Positions 32,593-44,729 of a stretch of DNA of 64,000 nucleotides are shown here, piece after piece. How positions within the stretch are numbered: position 1 is the first letter of the stretch; each line of letters begins with the position of its first letter. Where the stretch lies: positions 5,826,001-5,890,000 of the forward strand of contig NC_079889.1 of assembly GCF_029227915.1 (NCBI RefSeq), read 5' to 3'. The DNA is from Hydractinia symbiolongicarpus (lineage: Eukaryota > Cnidaria > Hydrozoa > Anthoathecata > Hydractiniidae). Under the pieces are notes generated by a model that saw only the letters and a list, made by a program, of their open reading frames with translations, did no database searches and was not told the DNA's origin. The position numbers and the translations under genes are program-made.

Positions 32593-34217
32593 TCATCATC
32601 ATCATCATCATCATTCTCGGCTTAACGTCCGTTTTCCATGCTAGCATGGGTTGGACGGGGTATATTAATGACCCTCTTCCAATCTGATCTAGACTGTGTT
32701 AGATCTAAACTCAACTTCCTCTCTATCAAGTCTGTCCTTATAACCTCCTGCCAAGTCTTTCTTGGTCTGCCTCTGGGCTTTGCCCCAGGAACTATCAAGT
32801 CTCTACACTTTCTTACCCAATTATCCTCTCCATTCTTTCCAAGTGCCCCAGCCAATTCAATCTTCTTATCTGGATAACATCTTTAATTCTACAGAGACTT
32901 AGCCTGCTTCTTAGCTCATCTGAACTCTTTCTGTCTCTCAGACTGGCATTACACATCCACCTAACCATTCTCATATCATTCCTTTCTAAACGGTCAAGAT
33001 CTTCCTGCTTCACTGCCCATGTCTCACTACCGTACAACATAACACTTCTTACACAGACCTCATACAACCTACCTTTTACCTCAATTGACAGGACTCTGCT
33101 AGTCAATAAAGGAAGTAACTCTCTAAACTTTTTCCAAGCAGAACCTATCCTGCAAGTAACACTTCTTCCAACACCCCCTTCACTGCCCAACATATCACCT
33201 AAGTAACAGAAGTTCTTAACTATCTCTAACGAGCCACTGTTGTACATCATTAAAGCTGGAAATACTTCATTCTCTATAATCTCACCTTTGCAACGTTTGC
33301 ATACAAACTGTATGCCAGCTCTTAACCTTCCACTAATACTACTGCACATCTTATGTACCCAATGCTTGCAAGTCTGACAAAAAATTGAGTTACTACCAAC
33401 CCCTTTCCTGTAAACTCCACAAGGCCACTTTCCAACTACAAGGTCACACTTGGCTGCAATGCTACTTATCATGACTTTAGACTTTGCTGTGTTTACCTTC
33501 AGCCCTTTCTCTTCTAGTCCTTTCTTCCACTTCTCAAACTTTTCAACTAATTCTTCCATCGACTCTGCTATGAGAACCAAATCATCTGCATACAATAACT
33601 CCCATGGGCAACCTGTTCTGAACTCCATCGACAGCGCTTCTAAGACTAGAATAAACAACAAAGGACTAAGTACAGAACCCTGATGTACACCAACATTTAC
33701 ACTAAATTCATCACTAAGTGAATCGTTAATCCTGACACGACTTCTAGCATTGCTGTACATAGACTGAACCATCGTAACTAGCCACTCATCCACACCTAAT
33801 TTTCTCATAGCCCACCAAATAACTTTACGTGGCACTCTATCAAAAGCTTTCTCTAAATCTACAAAGGCAAAATAGAGATTCTTTCTCTTTCCTAAATACT
33901 TTTCCTGAAGCTGTCTGAGTAAAAATATTGCATCTGTAGTGCCACGCCCTGGAACAAAACCAAATTGCATCTTATCTATATCAATTCTTTCTCTAAGTAA
34001 CTTATCAATCACTCTTTCAATAACTTTCATTACTTGATCAACCAACTTCAAACCTCTATAGTTACCCCTTTCTAATGCATCACCCTTGCCCTTGAAACAA
34101 TTCACTATTACACTCGACTGCCACTCACTCGGAATAGCACCATCCTTTATAATCTGGTTAGCAAGACTTGTAATAAGCTCAACTCCAATATATCCAGATG
34201 CTTTTACCATCTTCACT
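32593..34217 (-). mobile_element. 5'-truncated non-LTR retrotransposon with internal Cys-rich domain
   Basis: Minus-strand RT from mid-palm to the end, finishing at a (TGA)n-type tail at 32593-32613. It sits inside the preceding plus-strand element's thumb region and abuts Gypsy sequence at 34217. Related 3' ends recur at 43351-43645, 53042-53174 and, more decayed, 42413-42560. Confidence 0.88.
32622..34216 (-). pseudogene. Reverse transcriptase with PHD-like insertion
   Basis: The frame 34216-32813 reads NYRGLKLVDQVMKVIERVID, FGFVPGRGTTDAIFLLRQLQ, FVDLEKAFDRVPRKVIWWAM, GVHQGSVLSPLLFILVLEAL, the active site LLYADDLVLIAE, and VNTAKSKVM. A Cys/His cluster comes next (CGVYRKGVGSNSIFCQTCKH ... 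CKRC), then the thumb (NFCYLGDMLG, VMLYGSETWAVKQEDLDRLE, LNWLGHLERM). A one-base shift near 32850 moves the end into another frame (WVRKCRDL ... SMENGR stop). N-terminal endonuclease is absent. Confidence 0.87.
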
Positions 34218-34257
34218 CTACAAAAAAGGCAGTAAAAATGTTAACATCTAATGACAA

Positions 34258-34921
34258 CTATCACATCACATCTGGGTCATTACCTGCAACTGATCTGCTC
34301 TTTAAAGAACTACGCATTTTAAAAGTTAAAGATGTATAGACATCTGCTGGGAGTAAGTCGCATTATGACAAGAAACAACATGGTGGTGAATTAAGTGAAG
34401 GAGACAGAGTCTTAGTAAGAAACCTATCAGAGAGAGGAGGAGCTGGGAAACTACGCTCATTTTGGGAGGATAAGGTTTTCCAAGTAATTGAATGTTTTCC
34501 AAACATACCAGTGTACAAAGTCAAGCAGGAAGATGGGAAAGAAAATATGAGAACATTGCATAAAAACCTTCTTCTGAAATGTAACCTACTTCCCGATGAA
34601 GAACAATCCACAGGAAAAAAGAAGCCCAGGAGAAGAGGAAAGCACAGTTAAACCCACGGAAGAATTAGACAGCACAGTGGAGAGTGATAAATCAGATAAT
34701 CATGTTTCTGAAAAGACAACTATGGGAGATGATGATACAGAAGGAACGTCAGATATAAGGCAAGACACGGAAGACAAATCAGTAGTAAAGAGACGTCCAA
34801 AAAGGGAGAGAAGACCCCCTAAAATACTAACATATGACTCTGATGGAAACGCTTACTATAGCTCAAAACCTTTCAGAATATCCAAGGGGAGATAAGGTAC
34901 TATATAGTTAAGGAAGGGATG
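34258..34921 (+). pseudogene. Ty3/Gypsy polyprotein C-terminal remnant
   Basis: An integrase C-terminal region reads HYDKKQHGGELSEGDRVLVR, GGAGKLRSFWEDKVFQVIE, VYKVKQEDGKENMRTLHKNL (stops at about 34336 and 34649). A second frame (34596-34895) holds an acidic tail and RRPKRERRPPKILTYDSDGN. A purine-rich stretch (AAGGAAGGGA) precedes a probable LTR start at 34922 (TGTTGGGTATACC). The rest of the element is missing, cut by the non-LTR copy at 34217. Confidence 0.78.
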
Positions 34922-35070
34922 TGTTGGGTATACCAAGATGCTGTGTTTTGACTGGGAAGTATACACTCAGTCACTTTAGAAACAAAAGCTCTTTATATCT
35001 GCTATTGTGCTGATAGATAGATAGATAGATGTGCATATTTTACATAGCTAGCCTCACAAATATCGAGGGA
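34922..35070 (+). repeat. Probable Gypsy 3' LTR start with (GATA)n
   Basis: It begins TGTTGGG directly after the purine tract and contains a (GATA)n run at about 35010-35031. The LTR end cannot be fixed because no second copy is in the window. Confidence 0.45.
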
Positions 35071-35082
35071 TATACCCTGTCT

Positions 35083-35367
35083 ATTATTTCCAGGAGGGGC
35101 CATGGCGTAGATGGAGAGTCCTAGAGTATTTAATGCTCATTTTGAGCTACGCAGACCAAATTAGAGCCCGCGCTCTACTAGACAACTCCCGGCAACATCC
35201 AACGGCCCACACAGTGTGCCATCTTCCCAATTTTCCTCACATGGCTTGGGTTAACCCGGGGCTATGGTAACATTCACTCGCCCATGTTGAATCGCCGTCA
35301 AGAGGAATCGAACCCCGGTCTCCCGCACAGAGTACGAGAGCTATAACCACTAATCTACGGCGCCACG
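35083..35367 (-). mobile_element. tRNA-derived SINE
   Basis: On the minus strand a tRNA-like head carries an A-box (TAGATTAGTGG, 35358-35348) and B-box (GGTTCGATTCC, 35314-35304). A GC-richer body follows to about 35083. A second head fragment occurs at 7785-7840. End points are approximate. Confidence 0.75.
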
Positions 35368-35463
35368 CCACTGATGAAGGAAATATGTTAATTACTGATT
35401 CTCTTTTTTATGTACTGCCTTCTATGGACATCTCATGGACAAGGAGAACTCTTCTGTGGTTTG

Positions 35464-35740
35464 GAACAAATTAGTCCAACAAAGTCGAGGCGGCTAGTAA
35501 GCTCTTTAAGTGAATCTAGCTTAGTAGACAAATGTCAATCACCAATGTCACCCTCCATGGTTTTAAACAAATTGGTCTGACAAAGTCGAGGCGGTTAGTA
35601 AGCTCTTTGAGTGAACCTAGCTTAGTAGACAAATGTAAATCACCAATTAACCAATTGGTCTGCCAACGTCGAGGCAGTTAGTAAGCTCTTAGAGTGAACC
35701 TAACTTTAGTAGACAAATGTTAGTGGCCAGTGTCACTCTT
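35464..35740 (+). repeat. Three-copy tandem repeat, unit about 85-100 bp
   Basis: Three diverged copies share the words AAAGTCGAGGCGG, TTAGTAAGCTCTT and TAGTAGACAAATGT in the same order. Function unknown; no reading frame is kept. Confidence 0.85.
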
Positions 35741-35905
35741 GTGGGGGGTGCTCAAGCTCTGTCACCCATACATTATACAAGCTCCTAAGAAGTTATACCA
35801 TATGTTACAACGTAAAATTACACATAGTTCAAATGACTGTTGGAAAGAAAATATTGAAATTGAACTATATTCAAGTCAATATATCAATGAAACATATTGA
35901 AGGTG

Positions 35906-36085
35906 TTATCAACGTAAATTCATATGGTTGGTGGTTGTTGATCCTGCTATTGGTGATGATTCTATGGGGTGCAGGTAATCATGCGCGATTGCGATTGTTG
36001 TTATCAATGTAAATTGATATGGTTGGTGGTTGTTGATCCTGCAATTGGTGAAGTTTCTATGGATGCAGGTATTCATGCGTGATTG
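35906..36085 (+). repeat. Two-copy tandem repeat, unit about 92 bp
   Basis: Both copies carry GTTATCAA(C/T)GTAAATT, ATATGGTTGGTGGTTGTTGA and GCAGGTA(A/T)TCATGCG. It lies just outside the MULE left end. Confidence 0.85.
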
Positions 36086-37277
36086 GTTGTGGATTGAATT
36101 TAATTTGGTGTCAGTGCAGAGTTACGATTTATTTGGTTAAGTTATGGCGATATCTTCAGAAACATGTAACAAGTGAGGAGCTATATAATACATTCAACAA
36201 CACATATAAGTGTTCTTGTCTTGTCCAACACTTTACAACAGTGACATGGCTGTCAATTTTAGTCTAATTTAGAGCGGTATTACTAAACTATGGAACTACC
36301 CAGAACAACCCAGAATCAGCCATAACCACCCAAAATCACCCAGAACCACCCTAGAATCAGCCAGAGCCACCCAGAATCAGCCAGAATCACCCAGCCGATT
36401 TCAAATGTCATGCGCAAACTGCGCCGATCTTAAATACAGTGAGAATGCGTACACCCAAAAGAAGATTTCGAATTAAATACGGAGAAATTTAACTCTTTTA
36501 AAATTTTTACTCGACCACGTATGTTGCACTGGACATTGTGTTTTCGATATTCATTTACTACAGAGAAATATAATTGATAGTAAAGAATTTTCTTTAGTCA
36601 AAAACATCAAGTGTGAAAATCATATTTCATATGCTCTTTTTAGGGTACTTTTTCAGACCTGTCCATAGTCAGTATAAAAATTGCGCGTAAGCGTTGTTCC
36701 GCCTCTCTAGTAAATCCAGCAGTAGCATAGCAATTGCAATGCTTTGATGAAAAAATAATCTCCAATATTCCCTCCTTCTATATTAAAACCTCCTTTATTT
36801 CTGTGGATGAAATGCTAATATACCGCAGCAGTGATTTAGCTTCTAACTCCCAGTCTCCTCTGCCCTGCTTCTCTGTCATGATGGTCGGTGGAATTAGGGC
36901 TTAACACGTGTAACAAAATCATGCACTAATTTATTAATTTGGTACCGTCAGGGGCGCGATTTCATAAACCGCCTTGCCCCTAAATCTTTGGGCAAATAAC
37001 AATGCTGGACTTTTAACGGTTTTTGTAAAATAGGATAAAAGGTAGCTATAATTGCGTAGGGTTAAGAAAAAATATGATTTTTGTTTAGATGTTTTTATTT
37101 ACATGTAAAACAATATACAATGTTAAAAAGCGATTGTTCATAACGAGAAAATTGGCAAAACACACGCACAAAAAACCTCACGCGCTGGATTGACCTTAAT
37201 GGTAATAGTAACATTAATAGTACTTAGTTAGCTACTGTAATATAGTGAAAAACATATTTACAATGTAATGGGTATTC

Positions 37278-40200
37278 CTAGCGAAAGCAAAAAGTTACAT
37301 TGTGCAGTAGTGAGACTTTCTTATATTTGTCGGTGAATGTAACGACGCCAGTAGACTTGATGATGAGAAAGTCTTGCGGCGTAATTCTCATGGTACAACT
37401 TGGTGAGACACATCTAAAACATATTAAAACAATTTTTTTCAAGAAAATACCATATGCCAGCCATTCTAACGTATAGAGCTTAAACCTTTAGACAAAGAGT
37501 TTAACACTTTCAATATGTTAAAGAATTACACGAACTAAAAATACCTTGCAACCATTTTATGCATTGCCTTGAGTCGTAGCATCATACATTTCCCAGAGGT
37601 CTTTCGTTTAGGGTTAATCATAGTTAAATCAACAGGCATCACCTTCTGGCAATGATAATCGCCATTTTTTTTCTTTTTAACAACTAGTGGTGTGACCGGG
37701 GTTTGAGTTATATCAATCCTTTCCTCGGCTATTACTGCATCTGTGAAGTGGCGTTTGCGATTAATGTGGTTTGGCTTCCTCCCAACGTTTTTAGATGTTA
37801 TATACAGGTCACTGAACGATGGTGAAAATTGTCGAAGACTGTTTACATGCTCCATTCTACGTGCCTCGTCCTAACGGTGCCAAGTGATTGGATCAACCTG
37901 TAATATTGCAATTATTTATAATATAATTTTATTCGACGTGAACGTATACTATGTCAGCATCTATGAAAAGTAATTTTTTAAAACGACTATGTTACTACCA
38001 ATTATACAATTACACTTTTTTATATAAGAACAATTTTATAAGAACAATGAGGATCAGAATTGCTGAAAAAAAAGAACAATGGCAAGTGCATTTCAGGCTG
38101 AAGCAAAATTTTCTGTTTCTTATAAAAAAAGTGTATACAACAATTATATTATGACCTGAAATTGATTGTAATCATTTGCTAATATGTACTTTCCAGACTG
38201 GTAAACAGCTCGAACTTCTTCAGTTCTTTGTCTCTGAATAATGACCTTCACTTTTGAAATAAGCTCGATAATTCCAAGTTTTTTATTTCCAGTTTCCATT
38301 TTTAAAATGGAATGAAGTGATTCGATTGCATTGTTGTAGAATAGCCCATCCAGACCAGATCCCTCTCTCGCCGACTCGATCACGCTTTCAATAAACTGTT
38401 TTCCTCGATTCCTCGAAAACCAGTCGTGGAAAGTTGGAGCAAGGTCTTCCCAATTCTCCTTCAAAGAGTCAAGCTTGGCTTTAAAATCGTCCTCATCTTC
38501 AGCCGACGCTAATCCTAATTCCATAACAACGCCGTCATTGATGCCATAGATATCCGCTAAAAAATTTTTCTGCCCCTTTGCACCAAGCTGTGTCAACTTT
38601 TTTTTGTCTCGATCAGACATGTGTTTAACACAAAGCAGACTTTTAAGATCAGGTAAGACATGTTTAAACCCTTGGAATAATGCTCGTTCAAGATCAGTAC
38701 CCAAATAAGTTAGGCTACGTAATTTGCTGTTGGCTAAAAGAAATTCTGTTGCAAAACGTGAAAATGTTTCGGGTGTTTTTCTCATATGCAAAAGGACGGG
38801 ACCATAAAACCAAGGATGATTACCTTTGTCGTTTACAAGTCGGAGGTTTTGATAGCCGATATCTGTAAGCCACATATCACACACATTGAATGTGGTATCC
38901 ATCACAATTATTTTGTTTTGATTTACGCACAATTTCTCGATTTCGTTCAACTGTTGGTCATCGAAAGCGGTGACAATATATTCGTCTGGTGTGAACATTA
39001 CATTGCGAATAAATTTTTGTTCTTCCCGCCTCATTTCCACAACAACCTTTAGCAGCTTATCTTCATTAACATCTGTCTCATTATTCGTACAACAAATTCT
39101 GCCAATGCTCTGCTGTATGTTATACATCTTAAAAACATTAAGTTCTAAATAATTTTGTTTGTATATTTTAACGTTTAAGCCAGAGTTAAAATAGAAAACT
39201 GGTAATACCTGTTTTTGATTTCGTGGCTGCGTGGATTTCGAAGAACATCGAAATGGTCCTCCAGAATTGTCAATGCCTTGACCATAAGTACTTTCTGGTC
39301 TATTTCCTTTTTTCAAATCGTCTTCCATTAGCTTTAGAACCTTTTTCTCTGTTCGGATAAATGGTGTCGACCTTGCAGTATTCCGTTTTGCATTACCATG
39401 ACATGCTATACGAAAGTCTGTCGATTCTTCGCCAGACCACGCGTTGATAACGAGGCAATATTTCATAAATTTTTCAGTTGTGATGCTTTTTATGCGGCAT
39501 ATCGTGTTTGTAAAGCTCTTTTGAACAGAGTGACGACGATATGTTCGAACCAAAGCGAATATTTTCTCCTTCTCTACGGCTTCATTGGTGTACTTCTTGC
39601 CCACTCTTTTTTTTAACAAACCTTTGCTGCTCCTCAAAATGTGCTTTTTGACAATCACCATCGGCGTAGAAGAAATAATTGGTGTAGGTTCCAATATTTT
39701 TGTACACACCATTATCGTCGGCCATAATTGAATCAAGTGAATTCCGATCATTATTTACCAAATATGTCGCAGATGTTATCGTACCTATAATTAAGAACAG
39801 CATATGGACGTGAAAGTAGGCAAATATAAAAAAAAGACCTTAGACTGGTACTAAGATAATATGAAATACCTATCGGTGGTCCTGCATGTGAATTGAAGAA
39901 AAGGCTCGAGTCAGTAACTTCAGCGAATATTTTTGAAAAGATGAAAGCTGCAGTATTATTTATTCCCTTGTTCTAGGAATAAATATACATAAGTACATAA
40001 ATGTAAAACACTATTCCCGTGTTCGTTTAAAACTTATACGAAGGTATACCTTTTTATTAGTAAAAGTTTTAAATGATTCCTGGATGGATTGAGCCGGTTG
40101 CTATAAAAGAGATTACATTTATAAGTCTACAAAAAAGTAAAGAAAAACAATGCGGCAATACCTCTTCCAGGTTTTGACCAATTCTATATTTCTTACCAAT

Positions 40201-41885
40201 CCAGAATCTGTGCAATCAGAAAGAGGTGGTGATAAGAGGACATTCTCGTATATATCTTCTGAGCAGTTAGTTACACTTGCTTCCTTATCTGATTCTAAGC
40301 AGCGATATTGTGATCGAGGTTCTCCCTAGTACAAGCAGCGGTTATTAAGTATATGTCAGAAATAAAACATATACAATGCATATTATAAAAGATTTTATTA
40401 CTTACGATAAAGTTATTTCCATATTCCATCAATATGTTCAACACTGGTACTGGGTAACGGAATTTGCATCGCCTCAGGTATTAGTGACGCATCAAAATCG
40501 TACATTATGCATGAAGGGCGTGGGTTTATATTGTAGCTGTCCGCTGCATACCATAACTCATCCTTATCTGACATACACGAAACCAGAAAACTGTCTCTTA
40601 CGTGACCAACGTCTAATATTTCGTCAACATCCTCGTTGATATACTTCGCTAATGGTCCATATGGTAGTCTTTTAAACTTTGAATGAAAAAGAAATGAAAA
40701 ATTCATAAATGGGCTTTAATGCCTGAGCGTTTTTAAGATTTTCTTTCATCGTAACCTAAGACTGTCGCAAAATTTCGGATAAATGTTGCTTCTCACAAGC
40801 CGTTGATACACTATGGCCATAATACACTATAAAAATTTTGTTAAGATTTTTCCTAGGCATATACTGACATGGTGTGTCTAGCGACATTTGAGCAAAAGTG
40901 TTAAAGGCAGAGCTACACTTACGCGACATTGATAAAAATATTCGATTTTTCGAAAATCGTTTTGTGTATCATAGCTAAAAATATTTTTCAGGTGAAGAAA
41001 AAAATCGTTTTCCATTCATTCGATTTTCAAATTGGATTAATTTTTTTTCAATTTAATTTGAATTACGCAAAATCAGCACAAAAAAGTCTATTATATTGAA
41101 ACAGTAATATACGAAAATAAAGTAATATACGAAAATAAATTACACGAACAAGTTTCTTTGTTACTTCAATTTTTTTGCAATATCATTTAAGTGTAACTCT
41201 GCCATTAAAAGCAGGAAAAAAATGATTTGATTTTTTCCAAGAAGTTTTCGCGGCAACAAAGACACCGACTGTCTGGGTTTTTTTTGAGCATGAAAATTTT
41301 TTTAATAAACGAAACAAGAATGAATGAAATGTTTAACTTAGAATGCTCCTTTTTTAAGACATTTTATAGTGCATCATGGCCTTATTAATAATGTCTTTGT
41401 GTTGTCCTTCCAGAATAGCGTTCAGAATTGTAGGTACCCGCAATTTTTTTTCAAAGAAAAAATCGGTATTTTGAAAAGTTTGGGGGATGTTCTCATCGCA
41501 TGAAAGTTTTATTAAAACATTGCACGCAGAGCACCATATTTTAATTGTATAGGAATATTTACATGTTAAATTAATATGTCATCACGAGTTAGCCAAAATA
41601 ATAAAGTAAAAATAGTTTTTTCAGAAGTTTCAAACACTTTTTTTGAATGAAAACAAACAACATCCGAGGCTAGCCGAAATTTAGCAATGGTACCTTATCA
41701 CATCGAAGAATCCTGTACGTAGTAATTTGTAACCGTTGGATAATGGCAGTATTGAGCAGCGAAGAACATTACTTGTTTACTATGGTTGTTAGAAAAAAGT
41801 GCTGTGACATTTTTTGTTTAAACTTTACCTTCTCTTTATCCAGCAGGTCGAATAGCATCAGGTATTCTTTGTTGCTATAATCCAT
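37278..41885 (-). pseudogene. MULE transposase, multi-exon, with a few disabling changes
   Basis: Exons placed by phase: 41829-41885 (ATG at 41885, MDYSNKEYLMLFDLLDKEK), 40406-40676 (FKRLPYGPLAKYINEDVDEI; in-frame TAA at 40415-40413), 40197-40294, 39870-39947 (upstream junction unresolved), 39784 to 38153, 37545-37897 (in-frame TAG near 37872) and 37278-37413 (stop). The core has the first Asp in VMDTTF, second Asp in GTDLERAL, LLCVKHMSDR, FHDWFSRNRGKQF and Glu in NAIESLH. A one-base frame slip lies in an 8-A run near 39612. The last exon holds CVSPSC and MRITPQDFLIIKS. Only two stops and one homopolymer slip interrupt it, so decay is recent or partly sequencing error. Confidence 0.85.
40905..41205. 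mobile_element. Harbinger-type MITE, 301 bp
   Basis: Inverted ends AGGCAGAGCTACACTTA and ATGGCAGAGTTACACTTAA read inward, flanked by TAA on both sides (40902-40904, 41206-41208). The inside is AT-rich and non-coding. It sits in the first intron of the MULE transposase. Confidence 0.8.
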
Positions 41886-42412
41886 ATCGTCTAATTAACT
41901 AGCTGAACGTGCATATACAAGTTTTGAAAGCCTTATCGTAGTACACGTCTCAAGGTATGAAGCATGGGTTTTTTTGGTTGGCAATTATAGCTAGCTGTCT
42001 GAGTCTGAGTCTGAGTTGCCCTGTCTGTCTGTCTGACTGATTCTGGCTAATTCTGGGTGGCTCTGGCTGATTCTGGGTAGTTCTGGGTGATTTTGGGTGG
42101 TTCTGGCTAATTCTGGGTGGTTCTGGGTAGTTCCATAGTTTAGTAATACCGAATTTAGAGCTAGAATGTCAAGTTTATGTTCATGTAGGAAGACTTTCAG
42201 GTAGTCAACTTGCTTCTTAACCCACTCATACTTTATCACTGACACTTATGATGACTGTGAAGAATTAAAAATGGCTGGTCAAGTCAAATTTTTTGCAGTG
42301 TAAAAAAAAATCATTGCAGAGAGATTAAAAAACAGGGTTTTAAATCCATGAACTGGTCATAAAAACTGAGAATTAAAAAACAAACACCAAAGGACAGAAC
42401 TTTAGGCACACA

Positions 42413-42560
42413 GACCTAATTTTCTCATTGCCCACCAAATAATTTTACATAGCACCTTTGTCTACAAGGCAAAATGGAGATTCTTTTTCTTTTCTAAATA
42501 CTTTTCCTGACGCTGTCTTGAAAAAATATTGCATCTAGTGCCATTAGAACAAAACCAACC
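42413..42560 (-). pseudogene. Degraded RT fragment of the (TGA)n-tailed non-LTR family
   Basis: Clear similarity to 33793-33960 of the element at 32593-34217 (the VDLEKAFDRVPRKVIWWAMRK block), with deletions and no open frame. Confidence 0.75.
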
Positions 42561-43009
42561 ACTCTTTCCAGAACTTTAATAATGAATATTGCACTCTCTT
42601 AAATAAATGATTGATAAGCAATCGAATTAACACCATATACCATGTAAGGTTTTACAGTGACTTTTCGCTATTGACTGCTGGATTCCCCCCTAGTATTAGG
42701 GTAACATCTGAGATTTTTGTTTAAAAGCATTATTAAATCTATGTAAAATTTAATAACTTCTTAAGACATTTAAAAAATTAACAAGTTCGGTAAGCTTTAA
42801 AATTTTGATTTTAAAGCAAAAGGGGTTGGTTAAAGCTTACCTTCCATGAGAAAAGTTGATTTTATTGACTTGTAAGAACTTAATGCATACAGATTTAATT
42901 AAGTTCTTTGAAACCAAGGTCCTGATCATGGAAGTACACATACAATTCGTTCCAATTAGAAATAGATTGACAAACAATTGAGTAACCCATATTAAGTTGT
43001 TTCACTAAA

Positions 43010-44051
43010 GGCGGTGAAACACAATTAAATTAATTGAATTGGACTTGTCAAATTCGACAAATTGGATCGTGTATCATGTAAAAATCGTATGCTTTCAGCA
43101 TGTTCAGACTTGTCTAATTTGATTTTTAAAAAGTCGGACTGGCTTAACTTTTTTAATTAATCGAAAGTTTTTTAACCAATCAAAATGCTTAAAATCTGCA
43201 AATCAAATGTGTGTTCAAAAAAATGTGAGTTTCTATATGAAAAATAAACATTACTAGAGGACATTTAAAAACATCATGTTTCAAAAAAAGATAAAGAAAA
43301 ATTTAAAGAGATTTTTATCAGTGAATGGATGTTGGAAGAAGCGCTCTCATCATCATCATCATTCTCAGCTTAACGTCCGTTTTCCATGCTAGCATGGGTT
43401 GGACGGGGTATATTAATGACCCTCTTCCAATCTGATCTAGACTGTGTTAGATCTAAACTCAACTTCCTCTGTATCAAGTCTGTCCTTATAACCTCCTGCC
43501 AAGTCTTTCTCGGTCTACCTCTGGGCTTTGCCCCAGGAACTATCAAGTCTCTACACTTTCTTACTCAATTATCCTCCTCCATTCTTTCTAAGTGCCCCAG
43601 CCAATTCAATCTTCTTATCTGGGTAACATCTTTAATTCTCTCTGGAGCTTATTAACAAAATACATCTAAAGAAAATTAAAAAATCTTCTCGCTCTAACTG
43701 AAATTTGTTTATTAACATATAACACACTTCTAAATTAGGTCTGCAACCAGGTCTTTTCGTCCACATAATACGTTTTGCTGAGTTAATAACTGCAACAGCA
43801 GCGAGTTCAACTCTGGCTTTGCTCTCTGAAGACATTTTATCGAAAGGAAAACATCAAAAATCTGTTCTCGTGTATCTCCTGTCAAGTTTCAATTTTATTT
43901 GAATGCTCACTATAATTTTGATAAATTGAATTTGATTAATTGGATCGTGTATCATCATCACCTTATCACCTGTCAAGTTTCGATGTTATTTTAATGCTTA
44001 ATATAATTTCGACAAATCGAATTCAATTATGTGGATCGTGTATCATCGCCT
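43010..44051. mobile_element. Non-autonomous Harbinger-type element, about 1.04 kb
   Basis: Inverted ends AGGCGGTGAAACACAATTAA and AGGCGATGATACACGATCCA, flanked by TAA (43007-43009 and 44052-44054). The right end segment is present twice in tandem (about 43877-43966 and 43969-44047). Inside, a non-LTR 3' end is inserted, and a minus-strand frame (43835-43632; IMWTKRPGCRPNLEVCYMLI, EDFLIFFRC) looks like the N-terminus of a Harbinger transposase, so this is an internally deleted relative of an autonomous copy. Confidence 0.75.
43351..43645 (-). mobile_element. 5'-truncated copy of the (TGA)n-tailed non-LTR family
   Basis: Near-identical to 32600-32890 of the larger copy, including the (TCATCA)n tail at its left edge. 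Only the last 290 bp are present, inserted within the Harbinger-type element. Confidence 0.9.
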
Positions 44052-44054
44052 TAA

Positions 44055-44729
44055 GGGGTTGGTAAGAATTCTCATAGCATTTTCCTGGGTGATATGAACA
44101 TTTTGTGTAGGATATTAACAATTCTAGAAGGAGAAAGAAAATTCAGAATTTTTTAAAAAAAGCATATTAAAGCTTAACATAGGCCTTAAAGTTTTAGGAT
44201 TTTAGGTCCAAGAAGAAGGAAGGAGAAGGCGAGTCAAACCTTGAAAAATTAATCAAAACTTTTGCAGTTTAAATATAGAACTATACCAGGATTTAGATTT
44301 TGTCATTAAACTTGGCAGGCATAAACAAAGCATAATAAATAGACATTAGAGAGGAATGTGTGAAAAAATGTTGGCGTTATTTAAGCTCCATGCGATTACG
44401 TTATCATGCTTTTGAATGAATCATGTGTTAAGTTTCATACAATCACCTTTAATGTAGCAAGCCAAACTTTATTATTATTATTATTGAATAAAGATGTGGG
44501 ATAATCACTGCATTTCACAATAAATGACAAGAAAACGATCCTACAAAGCTTAAAACAACGAAGAAAAGAACCTAGAAGACCTAGCATTTGGTGTAATTCC
44601 TTCTAAAATGCTAAGAAAACGTCCCTGTAAAGATTTAAGGTTGCCTTACTTCTATCCAAAATAAAGAGAAAACACCCCTACAAACATTGAGCAATTGCAA
44701 CTATTATTTTTAATGGTATTAAGGTATTA
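44055..44729. other. AT-rich spacer, nothing recognised
   Basis: Only short frames and a small (TTA)n run at about 44470-44485 are seen. Confidence 0.6.

Larger units (their letters stand above)
36275..42151. mobile_element. Complete Mutator-like element (MULE)
   Basis: Terminal inverted repeats of about 130-140 bp begin CGGTATTACTAAACTATGG at 36275 and end with its reverse complement at 42151. They are flanked by the perfect 9-bp duplication AATTTAGAG (36266-36274 and 42152-42160), the hallmark of Mutator. Inside the repeats the words CCACCCAGAA and CAGCCAGAA recur. The element encodes one multi-exon transposase on the minus strand and carries a Harbinger-type MITE at 40905-41205. Confidence 0.93.

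Noticed and set aside
35464-35740. CRISPR-like array
   Set aside because: The units are diverged, directly adjacent, eukaryotic in context and lack spacers.
39118-39215. Intron in the MULE transposase between CAG and TTATTTAG
   Set aside because: Splicing there breaks the frame, while the unspliced sequence stays open.
41991-42245. Frame with repeated NHPELARISQ words
   Set aside because: It is a translation of the MULE terminal repeat, whose DNA-level word repeats explain it.
43386-43655. Plus-strand frame beginning MLAWVGRGILMTLF
   Set aside because: It is the antisense of the non-LTR 3' end; the same shadow appears at 32638 and 52949.
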